Shown: positions 35,685 to 46,639 of the stretch, in pieces | Numbering within the stretch: position 1 is the stretch's first letter | How the letters are laid out: every line of letters begins with the position of its first letter | Assembly (NCBI GenBank): GCA_002794785.1 | Contig: NBBA01000006.1 | Coordinates: forward strand, 1,240,001 to 1,304,000 | Reading direction: 5' to 3' | From: Coniferiporia sulphurascens | Lineage: Eukaryota; Basidiomycota; Agaricomycetes; Hymenochaetales; Hymenochaetaceae | DNA length: 64,000 bases | Program-made: the position numbers and the translations under genes | Notes under the pieces: generated by a model | Told to the model about the DNA's origin: nothing | Seen by the model: the letters and a program-made list of their open reading frames with translations, nothing else | The model's database searches: none

Positions 35685-35864
35685 CTCAATATTGTTGCGT
35701 TTATTTAAGAAGTCATTTCAATAGTCGTACAGATACCTAACTTTGATGCAAGTTTGATGATGTGGCATATTTCCCGATTAATATGTCAGAATTTATATAG
35801 TAACATACATGTCTGTATGGCCTTGTTACATATCCTTCATGCGTTCTCTACCAGTTTGCATGTA

Positions 35865-36732
35865 CAGTGTAGTACTGGCACTTTACACACCCCCCTTACT
35901 TTAAACACCCACTCTTTCCTTGCTCAATACATCTGCTATAATCTCAAAAATATTTATGTACACTCTATGCATATACCACTAGGCTTGTATAAAATTTCGA
36001 AGTAATATCTTGGGTGGTTGAATTTACAGAAGCAAAAGAGCTCGAAAATCAGCCATTTCCTCTACGGTAGGTTAAGGTAATCATACAATTGTAATTTTTT
36101 GGCTCCGTAAAATTGAAAAATAAAAACACAAATTTAGAGCTACAGTGCAGGCCTATACAATGGTGCTTTTTGTGAGTGAGTTGCATTAAAGAAAGCTGTT
36201 TAAAATGAAGAAAAAGCAGCAGACATGAGCTGAAGCTCAAGAGTGTGACCTTTTTTCTCACAATTGTTGTTTTTCCCACGGATCATTGCTCTACATTGTG
36301 TTTTTTCTTCTTTTGCTGGCTCATCATTAAGGCCTAAATTGATAACTATAGAAGAGCTTGTTTCTTAAGATAACATGGAACCCAGAAACATTAGAAATTT
36401 ATTGGTAAGTTTCATCCAGCGGAGTCTGGGCTCTGAAATGGCCTTCAGACTGAAGCTAGAGATCTACGGTCAGGTATTTCCTAAAATGGGTGTTTATGAT
36501 CGGCGGTAACGTCGTCACGGGGTGTTTAAAGTGCTGGGTAGATGTGACAAATGGCCACATTTCTCAAAGATTTTATATTAAATCAATGAGTGCATTCAGA
36601 AGCTCACAGTTAGCAGGTTACCTTCCCATTAGCTGTATCTACTTCCAAGAGAAACTTCGAAGAAAAAAATGCAGAAATAGAATTTACAGGAGCAAAACTC
36701 CTTAAGGTGTGTAAAGTGCCAGTACTACACTG
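35865..36732. mobile_element. MITE 2 (868 bp, TA target)
   Basis: Flanked by TA (35863-35864, 36733-36734), with 27-bp terminal inverted repeats beginning CAGTGTAGTACTGGCAC. The interior has no transposase and only short AT-rich frames. The diverged mirror sequence at about 29700-29720 lacks it and shows the uninterrupted site. Confidence 0.82.
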
Positions 36733-36734
36733 TA

Positions 36735-37102
36735 TACAGTATATGATCCAATCTTGCCATCTGTTCGCACCCGACGGCTCAATAATATAACCGTATGCTT
36801 CATGATCAATGTTGTTGCAGCTGAGCGTATGCGTGTCCGTCGGCACTTCTGGCTCCTCAGTAGGTTGACAGATTCAATCGTGAAAAGGTTTACAAACGGA
36901 ATGAGTTACGTGTATATATTAATCACAAATGAATGTTCCAACTTCCGCAGTTTATAATTATTGTATACGGTCATAAATGTGCGCTTATCAAATTTTAATC
37001 ATACGATAGGAGAAACATGAGGATCTTCAAATAAGGAACGGGCTATGTATTTGTATGATTATACTATTGGAGCAACTCCTTGGGTGAATGCGGCAAATAA
37101 AG
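36735..37102. other. spacer between the MITE and SurE copy 5
   Basis: No gene. The first 130 bp match the left outer flank (29560-29690) in inverted orientation. Confidence 0.5.
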
Positions 37103-38286
37103 TCAGGCGCAAGTCAATAACGAGCCGAGTCTCTCCATAACATAGCCTTGTTTCTCAGCTCTAACGGTTTCCTTCGAATTTATATTCATGACACTGACGC
37201 TCGCGAAGCACCCTGCTTTATCCATGGTACTCCTCTCCGTCGGGAGGCGGTTCGTTCCGCATGTGACAACGTCAGGCAACGTGTCACTAGTTGCAGCTTC
37301 AACACGAGTCAGCACAAAGCTGTATGCGTCCGGATCTGTGCAGTTTCCCGTGGCCGTGGCGTAATTGACGTTCAGAATAGCATTTTCAGGAAGGAGTGGA
37401 AAGGATTCATTGTAGGGCTGAGCGAGGAGGGCCTGTACCAACTTCGTGCTGAGTGCAGCGAGAACTTCCGCCGTAGTAGTCGAGCCCGACTGGGTATCAA
37501 GCGTCGTGTAAGAGACATGGGCTCCTCCGGCACCGGAAAACGCGATAGAAGGATAACCTTCAGTGACACCCTCACAGGCCGCACCGCTGAAAAGTACCAA
37601 CCGTGAGGTACTGATGGAATTTTTTTTTAATGCGACAAAAGGCCCCACGCTACTCACATAGTTCCTGAGCTCTCCGCATCCGCATCGCCCAAGTTATTCC
37701 CTATGTTCGGCCCGGAAACTATTAGGTCCGGTCCGGTGCCGTAGAAAAATGGAGCGGCGGTTTCGACTCCGGTTCGAACGGCGTTAACACTGTTTGTAGG
37801 GAGTCATGTTCCCGCTCTATGAGTAAGTTGGGAGAGTCAATCGACTTACGGATATGAGTTCACGTAGTTGAGCCGGGCTTGGATAACCGGCTGTCAGTGG
37901 TGACCTTTGAAAAAGGAAAATGATATAAGATATTCACAGTCGTTAGGATCAGAACCAGTCGCCGGGGAGTCAGGCGGACAGCTGGAGAACTCGCAACCAG
38001 CGGCACCCAGTGGCTTGGCAGCCGCGGTATCAGAGCCAGTGGAAGATTTGTCCTTGGCAGGGGCAGAAAGCACAACCTGCTCACAAATCATCGTTCGATG
38101 TCAATAGCCCGGGGATAGACGAAATGGACGAACATTATACCCAGCATCTCTCAATGCCGTGTTTTGCGCGCGAATGTTTGCGACCGCCCAGCCATCATCG
38201 TTTGTTACAAGGATCTTGGCTTGGCCATACACACCGACGACGACGGTAAGGGAGACCAGGGCGCGAAGGAAAGCGAAGGAAACCAT
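37103..38286 (-). CDS. secreted SurE-like acid phosphatase, copy 5
   Basis: 311 aa, exons 38286-38134, 38076-37938, 37877-37850 (28 nt), 37789-37658 and 37586-37103, in the family phases. Signal peptide LVSLTVVVGVYG, then AKILVTNDDGWAVANIRAQN with an intact NDDG, VVLSAPAKDKSS, SRLNYVNSYP and SGPNIGNN. The C-terminal half contains GAGGAHVSYTTLD. It is the closest intact relative of dead copies 3 and 4 and shows what the ancestral arm gene looked like. The exon-2 donor (T/GTGAAT) is the site lost in those copies. Presumably extracellular phosphate release. Confidence 0.9.
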
Positions 38287-38348
38287 TTCAAGAAGTATAA
38301 GAGTTGAACTTGTGGGACGTTAGATACTTGCGAGCCATAATATGGCGC

Positions 38349-38354
38349 CTTATA
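38349..38354 (-). promoter_or_regulatory. TATA-like box of SurE copy 5
   Basis: TATAAG about 63 bp before the ATG; a slightly altered form of the family box. Confidence 0.5.
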
Positions 38355-39890
38355 TCCAGCTGTCGGCCTGTTTAGCTAAGGTGAAATAACGCACGTTTTC
38401 TTTCAAAGCCTACATTGGCGCACAGGGAGCGGCCTTCAATGTCAATTGATTGGTCAGTAGATGCTGGGGCACTGTTCTACACTTCCATAGACCATACGGT
38501 TCCATAATGCATCACGGTTCTATCACCATGCATGTCGGAGTGTCGGCAGAAGGCATGGACGCAGATCATGCTTGCAATGGGGAAAAAAGGTTTGGTTTTC
38601 TTTTATCGGTGATGTTCAAATCCGAATTTACTTTATAAAACTTTAACCATCTCGTAAAGTCGCTTTTGCATACAGTGTCGTGTACTTACCTGCACCCTGG
38701 TAGCCTTGCCAGAATACCCCTGCTTGGAAGTCATTGTAAAGGTCATATTTACAGTGTGCACATGGCTTACATTTAGAAAGAAAAGCTTCTCTTGCGGATT
38801 GCTAAATTATGGGGCTTGATTCACTTGGTCGAGCCGTGTTCGTGAGATTGATCGTGAGCTCAAATGCTTCGATGCGGGGAACACTTTCGCGAAATGTTTC
38901 CATCATGTCGCAACAACGGACCGGCACTGGCAGGACAAGCGGAGAAAGAGAGACGAATAAACTTCATTCCAGTTTCCCCCAGTGTATGTAAATGCCTACA
39001 ACCGCACAGCCAGCACATTTGTATGTGAGCTTTTAAAGTGACCAAATGACCACGGACAAAGAAACCCTGGGGCATGCAGAAGGGTGTTGGACGTATGTGG
39101 TAGGATACTGTATCGTCACTGATCATAAACAAACAGCATTATATTGCACCGCTTTTTACAAAGAAAGCGGGTCATTTTATTCACACGCTCCAAGCGCCGA
39201 AAAGTGGCGCATCGCTTGTGAAGTCTGCGCTGGACGCGCTTGCGCGGTCTTCGATGCCTCGAATCGGTAGAGGGAACTCAGAGCTTCCAGGACCAGACGA
39301 AGTTAAGCGGGGTTTTCGAAAAACGCGTTCACCATAACTCACGAGAATTGTCATACTAATTGATAGTCTTAAAGGACTTCGTCCGGAAGTATCGCTTTAA
39401 CCTCCATCGCACTGCTCATGTTTTTCAGGATCCAATCCCCATGATGTTCCATAACAAGCAGTGGGAGCCGATGGCGCATTTCGCCTGTGACTGACCTCAC
39501 CGCCTAGCAATACATTTTGCGATTCCATTAATCGTTGTACTCGCTTATAAAAGATCAAGCATTATCAACCCTCGGGTTGGGGGGAGGGGGCGGTTGGCGT
39601 GCAGAAACTTTTTAGAAGCCCAGCGGCATGTCCCGGAGAGTGACTTTCGCTCATCTGCACTTTCTTCGTATTATTTCGCAGACAAAATTAATGTTCCGAC
39701 CTTGCCGGTGACCTCCACACAGAAGCGATTCCGCACCATCCATACGTCGTCCAGTAACGCTAATGTCGTTATCAGAACCTAGGGAGTATCGAGCAAACCT
39801 TCGAAAAAACAGTGAGCGTCAATCCAACACAATCGAGTAAGTCCCCCCATCTTCAAGGAATTTCACTAGCAAGGCTAATTCCAGGTTCAA

Positions 39891-40215
39891 CCTATTAGTC
39901 TTCCATCCGCATATAATATGCCAGTGCTTCCAGTCGGTGGGGCTCCTGCCAGCATCGCGCAAAGTACAGGTGATATGAACTTTCTTGAGTGTGTCGGTAT
40001 GTTCACCGTGCTTCCCAGCACCGCCTATTTTACCTCGAGGACTTGCGCATCCGATTCCGAGCCTTGCTGCAAGGACGAACGATCAACAAAATAATACATT
40101 TATGACATTGTTAAAACGGCCATATGACTATCTAGCGCCCAACACCTATTTCTACGCCAGCGCCAAAACCCCCGTTGCTTCTGCATCCGGAATAAGACAC
40201 AAAAATAAATACAGT
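39891..40215. other. 3' flank of SurE copy 6
   Basis: No gene. Weak similarity to 28340-28540 marks it as the paralogous flank of the SurE fossil. Confidence 0.45.
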
Positions 40216-41428
40216 TCATGTGCATGTCAGGAACGACCCGAGCTTCTCCAGAACGAACTCCTGTGTGGACGCACCCACGTCGCCCTTAGTCGTCGCGTTC
40301 ATGACGCTTACGCTAGCGAAACAGCCCGATAGCGCGACGACACTGCTTTCCGTCGGGAGGCGATCGGTCCCACATGTACTGACATCAGGAGCCGTGCTAC
40401 TGGTCGCAGCGTTAATGCGGGTCAATACAAAGCTGAACGCGTCCGGGTCTGTGCAACTGTCCTTGGCTCCTGGGTAGTTGACGTTCAACGTAATGTTCGG
40501 CGGGAGAATCGGTGAGGATGGGCCGAAGGGAGTAGCGAGGAGGGCCTGTGTGAATTTCGCGCCGAGTGCGGCGAAGACTTCCGCCGTCGTGGTCGAGGCC
40601 GAAGAGGTATTGAGCGTTGTAAAGGAAACCTGGGATCCCCCGTCGCCGGAAAACGCGATAGAAGGGACACCCTCCTTGGCAGCCTCACAAGCTGCGCCGC
40701 TAAAAGGTGCCAAATGTAAACTGTTTGAGTAACCTATTGCGAGACTTGCTGTCTTGAAGGACAGCTTGATGACTCACACAGTTCCTGATATGAGAGTCGT
40801 TGAACCCAGATTATTCCCCACATTCGGTCCAGAAACCACAAGGTCAGGTCCGATCCCTCCAAAGAGCGGTGGTGCAGCAGTCTGGATGCCAAAACGAACC
40901 GAAGTAACCCTGTTTTCATTTATCAGTTTATTATATCCAAGACGAATAGACGAATAAAACGAGCCTACTCACGGAAATGAGTTCACGTAGTTAAGACGAG
41001 CTTAATGAAAAGTTGTAATGAGCGTATATAATATAAGCAAACAGCTTGGTATTAACGAATGCATTACACTTACCATCGTTGGGGTCAGAACCAGTCGCGG
41101 GAGCATCCGCTGGGCAGCTTGAGAACTCGCAACCGGAAGATCCCAGAGGCGTAGGAGTAGCATCGGAAGATCCCGTCCCGGATTCGTTCTCAGCTGGCGC
41201 GGAAAGTACGACCTAAGATAAAAAATCAGCTCGACGTACGACAAATGGACACTAATAAATGGGCAGACAGACATTGAAACCTGCGTTCAATAAAGCGGTG
41301 TTTTGGGCTCTAATATTGGCGACCGCCCAACCATCATCGTTACTGAGCACGATTTTGGTCTGCCCGTTCGCAACAGCTAAAGTTGCGGCCAAAAAGACAA
41401 AGACATGTAAGAGAGCAGATAGAGCCAT
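40216..41428 (-). CDS. secreted SurE-like acid phosphatase, copy 6
   Basis: 312 aa, exons 41428-41273, 41212-41074, 41000-40973 (28 nt), 40909-40778 and 40699-40216. Signal pept‌ide ALLHVFVFLAATLAVANG, then TKIVLSNDDGWAVANIRAQN, VVLSAPAENESG, ARLNYVNSFP, SGPNVGNN and GAACEAAKEG. The sequon NATTK near the C-terminus matches copies 1 and 7. GC-rich and rich in CpG, unlike copies 3 and 4; no lesion seen. Confidence 0.9.
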
Positions 41429-41488
41429 TGAACACTGGGGCTTTTATGTGATGGGCGAATTGTAATAGAACCGTAACGATGTCAAGCC

Positions 41489-41495
41489 TTTTATA
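41489..41495 (-). promoter_or_regulatory. TATA box of SurE copy 6
   Basis: TATAAAA 61 bp before the ATG at 41428. Confidence 0.55.
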
Positions 41496-41985
41496 CGGCC
41501 GCTTGTGCTGTCCGTGACTCTGTGTACGGAGCGCAGCGCAGAAACGCACTGCCTCCTTCCATACCGTGATGCTCAGGCTAATCGACGCACGTTGGTCATG
41601 AGTACGCTCACTAAAATATGTTCAACATTATGGACGCGCGGAGGCACGCCACGTTTATAGCGAAGCATGTGCCAGCACAGAGAAAATTTACTATCGATCC
41701 TTACGTTCAGAAGCACGAGCGCAGAGAACGAGTATACCGAATGTGAGAATATACGGATTCCGAGTTTTGTCAGTCCTCTTCTAATTTAGGTCAATCTAGG
41801 GCCTAGAGCGGGAGATGCCGATCTATAGACCTCCACAGGCCAGCAATATGTCATATGATAGTTATCCTAGAAACGACCACATGCAGGAAAGGCTTGCAAT
41901 TCACCAGTTCAATGCGCGAGTAAACATTGTTTGACGATGTAGTAATTCCCTCGTGCCAGTATAAGGAAATATAATACACGACACG
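41496..41985. other. spacer between SurE copies 6 and 7
   Basis: Promoter side of copy 6 and 3' flank of copy 7; nothing else recognised. Confidence 0.5.
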
Positions 41986-43142
41986 TCAGTTTGGGCAAGT
42001 TAAGAACGAACCAAGCCTGAGAAGGACATGTGCCTGGCTGATAGCATCCGCGTCCTCCACGGTTGTCGCATTTATAACACTGACACTCGCGAAGCACCCC
42101 GGCATGGCCAAGATGCTTGGTCCTGTCGGAAGGCGATCCAATCCACACGTGAACACGTCAAGAGGCGTGCTATCGGTTGCATTGGCGAGGCGTGTAAATA
42201 CAAACTTGAAGGCGTTTGGGTCCGTGCAATTGCCTATGGCCGCGGCATAGTTCAGATTCAGCGTAATATTTGGCGGGAGAATCGGTGAAGACGCATCAAA
42301 AGGGTCTGCGAGGAGGGCCTGCGTGAACCTTGCACCAAGCGCAGCGAAGACCTCAGCAGTAACGGTCGAGGCATTTGGCGTAGAAAGCGTCGTGAAGGAG
42401 ACCTGAGAGCCCCCTGTTCCAGAGATTGCGACAGAAGGGACTCCTTCTTTAGCAGCTTCACAGGCAGCTCCTCTGAAAAATTAGCCGCGTAAACTCACTC
42501 ATACAAACAGCTCATACGAAGCGTTGACTCACACCGTGCCCGAGCCAGCGATGAATGGACCCAAGTTTGTCCCTATATTTGGGCCAGAAACCACGAAGTC
42601 GGGCTTTGTTCCGTTGAAAAAGGGAGGACCAGCGGTTTGAATACCGAACCTAACCGATGGAACGCTTTTTCTTGACTCAATACGAGAACCAAACCAATGC
42701 GTGTCAGCTGCACTTACGGGAAAGAGTTCACGTAGTTGAGGCGTGCTTATGAGAATACCGTGAGTGATACGACAAATCATATGCAGAACGATCTACCATC
42801 CTCGGGATCGGACCCAGTCGCAGGTGCGAAGGGCGGACAGGTCGAGAATTCGCAACCACTGGGACCAAGCTGTATGGGCGGAATATCGTCAAGCCCTGTC
42901 CCAGACTGATTTTCCGCCGGAGCAGACAGCACAACCTACGTTTCCAATGTAAGTGCGTCTGTGCGCCGGTGAAGAAAATGATTACAGACATTAAATCCAG
43001 CTTTCTTAAGTGCATCATTCTGTGCACGGATATTTGCAGTAGCCCAACCATCGTCATTGGTGAGCAAAACCTTGATTTGACCATTCGTCACAGAAATTGC
43101 AGCAAGAGAGATCAGGACGCGCACGATCAAGGAGGCAAACAT
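41986..43142 (-). CDS. secreted SurE-like acid phosphatase, copy 7
   Basis: 312 aa, exons 43142-42990, 42935-42797, 42745-42718 (28 nt), 42664-42533 and 42472-41986. Signal peptide IVRVLISLAAISVTNG, IKVLLTNDDGWATANIRAQN (Thr replaces the usual Val-Ala step, NDDG intact), VVLSAPAENQSG, SGPNIGTN and GAACEAAKEG. The last exon has no internal ATG near its start and is one codon longer (ending TCPN). All phases equal those of copies 1, 2, 5 and 6. It is the most diverged of the intact copies. It lies head to head with mago nashi. Confidence 0.88.
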
Positions 43143-43745
43143 TCCGACGAGATAGCGTGTATTACTGGCAGGAATACCGGCCATACTGGTCCCATTTTAT
43201 ACAGCTACAGTACTTCAAATGCATCTTCGGGGGATTAGACAGACATGGGAACCGACGCACGTTCGTCGGAGAGCCTATGCTCATTCACCCAACTGTGGTC
43301 ACCGGTCAAGAGGACGTGGTCCGCATTCATGCACAATACGCAATAGTTTAGCGGCCCGTGCAGTCTGGAAGTCTAGTCGAAGAGAAAGATGTTGCCTGTG
43401 AGAAAGGTATGCACATGAAAAATAAACTTCTGGGTGTTCGATGGATTCTTGCAGCACCCATGCCGCTGTTCTCGACCGTATTGAGTGCTTTCTTCGAGTC
43501 AGATGGCCCCGGATTTATTTGAAGACAGGATAGACATTCGAGAAAGGAGGCATATTTTATTAAGAGATTGCAAGCAGGCTAGACAAGCCAGAAAGATAAA
43601 ATTTCAGTAGATGCAGCCAGCAGGGACTGCACCAGGCGCGTGCGGTGTCACAGGTGCGTGTTTGAACTCCGCGTAAATGACTTAGTCACTGGGGTCGGTT
43701 CGGAGTCGGCCCAGCATCTAAACAACTAGCCACGATCGCTCAAAA
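43143..43745. other. divergent promoter region, copy 7 and mago
   Basis: About 600 bp between two divergent starts. TATAAAA for copy 7 is at 43195-43201 on the minus strand. No further gene. Confidence 0.5.
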
Positions 43746-44580
43746 ATGTCTTCCCTCGAAAAGGATCCGTTTTATCTGAGGTGCGATACATTCAGTTACT
43801 CATCTGAGCTCTACGCTGATATTTCATGTTGTACATCTCAGATATTAGTGCGTGTTGAATGGCTTACCGAACGTATAGGACTGGACACAGGCTAACTTGT
43901 TCATGCCTTCTAATGCAACATGACACTTTTTCACTGTAGTACTGGTCATTCGGGGAAGCACGGTCACGAATTCCTGGAGTTCGAGTACTCGTACGGTCGA
44001 TTACGATACGCAAACAACTCGAATTACCGCAATGACAGCTTGATCCGCAAAGAGAGTGCGTCGTCTTACTTTACTTTGCTCAGAGCTCCCCTACCAATTC
44101 ACATTCCAACGATAAGTGTGGGTGGGCCCGCTGGTGGTAAAGGAGCTAAAGCGGATTGTAGAGGCGAGCGATGTCATTAAGTGCGTTTTTAGTATGGTTA
44201 GCGAGGGTGTTTACTTAGCGCCGGGGCGTTTCATAGGGAAGACGATGCAAACTGGCCAAAGAAGAACATCGTGGGGAAGCAGGAGCTGGAGATTCGTCTT
44301 GGGAATGATCATATCTCTTTTGAGGTGTGTGCACTTTCCCTGTATAAGCAGCGGTCGCTGACGACAGGTCGGCATAATAGACAGCAAAAATTGGGTCTCT
44401 TGTCGACTTGCAAGACAGCGAGGACCCAGAGGGGCTACGGGTTTTCTACTATCTCGTGCAGGATCTCAAAGTGCGTTTTTAGTACTTTTCCTTCGGTTTA
44501 CTGGCATGCTGAAGCAAAGCGATATCTAGTGTCTTATTTTCTCACTTATTTCATTGCACTTCAAAATCAAACCTATATAA
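43746..44580 (+). CDS. MAGO: mago nashi, exon-junction complex core
   Basis: 149 aa from seven exons: 43746-43780, 43842-43847 (6 nt), 43940-44055, 44117-44180, 44237-44324, 44381-44470 and 44530-44580. The translation follows the mago family almost residue for residue: [97 protein letters not shown] and the ending HFKIKPI. Mago pairs with Y14 to lock the exon-junction complex on spliced mRNA in the nucleus. The 6-nt exon ATATTA supplies the codon parts for the conserved R-Y-Y. Skipping it keeps the frame but deletes two residues. The gene is almost invisible to a simple open-frame search because its exons are so short. Confidence 0.95.
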
Positions 44581-44749
44581 TACAGCCCCTTTCTTCCCGA
44601 GTGTTTTCTTAGCGTCGATTTCCTGTACATCTGTGTTTCGTAAGATGCGTACCCAAATGTAAAACGGTACCTGCATGGCTGCCTCCATTGTGTGATATTT
44701 CGGCAAGGTGCTTTGTGGATCCTTCGCGCAACTCCGCAGCTGCTCTGCT

Positions 44750-44756
44750 CTATAAG
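44750..44756 (+). promoter_or_regulatory. TATA-like box before MRG15
   Basis: CTATAAG, 52 bp before the ATG at 44808, in the 227-bp gap after mago. It favours the upstream of two possible start codons. Confidence 0.45.
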
Positions 44757-44807
44757 TAGCCCCTTTCATTTGGCTTGAACGAGGACAGTGTCCAGTATCC
44801 AGAGAAA

Positions 44808-46190
44808 ATGCCGCCGAAGAAGATACGTATCCGCGGACCCGCCGACGCGCGCGACCAAGGCGTTCTCCCAAGCGCCACCATGTCGACCCCGCTGGCGTAC
44901 GCCCCCAACGAGCGTGTGTTGTGCTACCACGGTCCGCTCGTTTATGAGGCGAAAGTGCTCAAGGCCGAGAACTGGGACGAAACTACCTCGCAAGCGGGAG
45001 GTATCGGTCCGCACTTCTTCGTGCACTACAAGGGATGGAAACAGACGTGCGTAGTCTACGACTTGTCTCGAGAGTACATCGTGCTAATGGTCCTCTTATG
45101 TTACATTTACATCTGGATTATTGAATTACTGCGCTGGGTGATTGCGCAGTTGGGACGAATGGGTGCCCGCGCACCGGCTGCTGAAGTACAATGAGACAAA
45201 CCTCGCTCTGCAAAAGCAGCTCATTGCCCAGTCCAAGGAGGCGCAGGCGGCCTCTGCGTCGACGACAAAGGTGCAGAAGACGACAGGCACTACGTCAGGA
45301 CGAGCTACGGGTGCGGGAGGGCGCAAAGAGGGCACTCGTGGAACGAAACGTGGGCGGGAAGAGGTATGTCCGTTGACCTCCCCACTTTTTCTATAGGGAC
45401 TCAAGTGTGCCTACCTGTACAGGATGACGGGTCGAGAAAACCAGACATGAAGCTGACTATCCCAGACATACTCAAAGTCCAGCTCGTGGACGATTGGGAA
45501 AACGTCACTAAGAACGCACAGGTATGTCTTCGGCCCCCGTCTTCCCTCCCCATCTTATCTCCTACGATCATTATTTCTATTCTTATACACTGAACTTCTC
45601 CAGCTCGTCCCTCTTCCACGCTCGCCAAACGTTGCAGAGCTATTGCAGGAGTTTATCGCATTCTCAAGCTCTCAAAAAGAGCCGTTGCCACGCGCGGCTG
45701 CTCTGCTGCCGACCGTTGTCTCAGGGCTTCGGCTCTACTTCGATCGTGCACTAGGTGCGAACTTGCTGTACCGCTTTGAGCGTCCACAGTATCGCCAGCA
45801 GCGCGAACTGTACGTTACCGGATCGCACGTCATCGTCGGCCAACAAAAGGAAATGAGCGAAGTGTACGGCGCGGAACACTTGCTTAGGATGATAGGTATG
45901 CCTCGGCCTCGATACTGCACAGGTATGATGTTTTAAACACGATTGACTTCCTTTGTTACAGTGAGTCTTCCAGCCATGGTTTCGCAGTCGAAGATGGATC
46001 CGGAATCAGTGAGCATCCTCAAGGACTACGTGCATGAACTCCTCAGGCAAGTCCACCCTTTCCTTTATTCTCGCATCCTACGTCGCTTAACCCCGTTCTT
46101 AGGTTTATGGTACTAGAACGGAATCGTCTCTTTTTGAGAGAGTATGAAACGGCTAGCTCGCACTACCAGAATATCATTTCTCGTTCGTGA
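44808..46190 (+). CDS. EAF3: MRG15/EAF3 chromodomain protein
   Basis: MRG family subunit of the NuA4 acetyltransferase and Rpd3S deacetylase, where its chromodomain reads H3K36 methylation. Exons: 44808-45046, 45150-45363, 45423-45521, 45604-45895, 45962-46046 and 46103-46190; 338 aa, or 314 aa from the in-frame ATG at 44880, which has a better start context (GCCACCATG). N-terminal chromo barrel: NERVLCYHGPLVYEAKVL, HYKGWKQTWDEWVP, RLLKYNE. A basic linker (GTKRGREE) follows, then the MRG domain: MKLTIPDILKVQLVDDWE, VAELLQEF, YGAEHLLRMIVSLPAMV and the ending LREYETASSHYQNII. Intron 5 starts with GC (AG/GCAAGT). It converges on SUS1. Confidence 0.93.
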
Positions 46191-46639
46191 TCTGTGATGA
46201 TAATTTTCAGATTGCCTTGTTTCCTTTACTGCTGTATCCCATACTACTTGAACGTGAATTGTAAATTATCTTTCATATTTGCTGTGGTCAGACTCTTCTT
46301 GAATTCGGTTAATGTTAATCAGAGACGCTTCACTTGACCCCCGCCATGTGTACACAGGAAGTTATAAGCACAGAACATTACACAGCTATGGTATACAAAC
46401 TTTACACAATTGAAACTAGAGCTCACAAAAAACGGATAGGCCACAGTGCGCATACTGATATCTCAGCATTTCGAAGTCAGTCAAGGATTTAAACCGTCTT
46501 CCTACTATTATTCAATGTAGCTTAGCAATGTGCCCAGAGGCTCGAATGGTCTTTCCTCAAGTATGATTCCTGACAGGAAGTCGCGGTGGTGATTGAATGC
46601 GCTTATTCAGTTCGGTTAAGCGGGTCCTTGAGTACGTTG
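46191..46639. other. convergent 3' region, MRG15 and SUS1
   Basis: AT-rich, no gene. Both genes terminate into it. Confidence 0.5.

Larger units (their letters stand above)
34024..35787 (+). repeat. inverted repeat, right arm (1,764 bp)
   Basis: Mirror of 29800-31563. The inner edge is at ACACTGCAGAG; beyond it the left and right spacers are unrelated. Beyond the outer edge both sides remain alignable but clearly diverged. Confidence 0.93.
37103..39890 (-). repeat. older inverted duplication, right unit
   Basis: SurE copy 5 and about 1.6 kb upstream, the diverged mirror of 32350-35684. It lacks the CACTGG run and the extra upstream segment at 34024-34440 that the left unit has. Confidence 0.75.

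Noticed and set aside
43650..43720. Possible tRNA B box (GTTTGAACTC)
   Set aside because: No matching A box or cloverleaf could be drawn.
44775..45194. Unspliced 139-codon frame at the MRG15 start
   Set aside because: It reads through intron 1; splicing at 45046/45150 restores the family sequence KQTWDEW.
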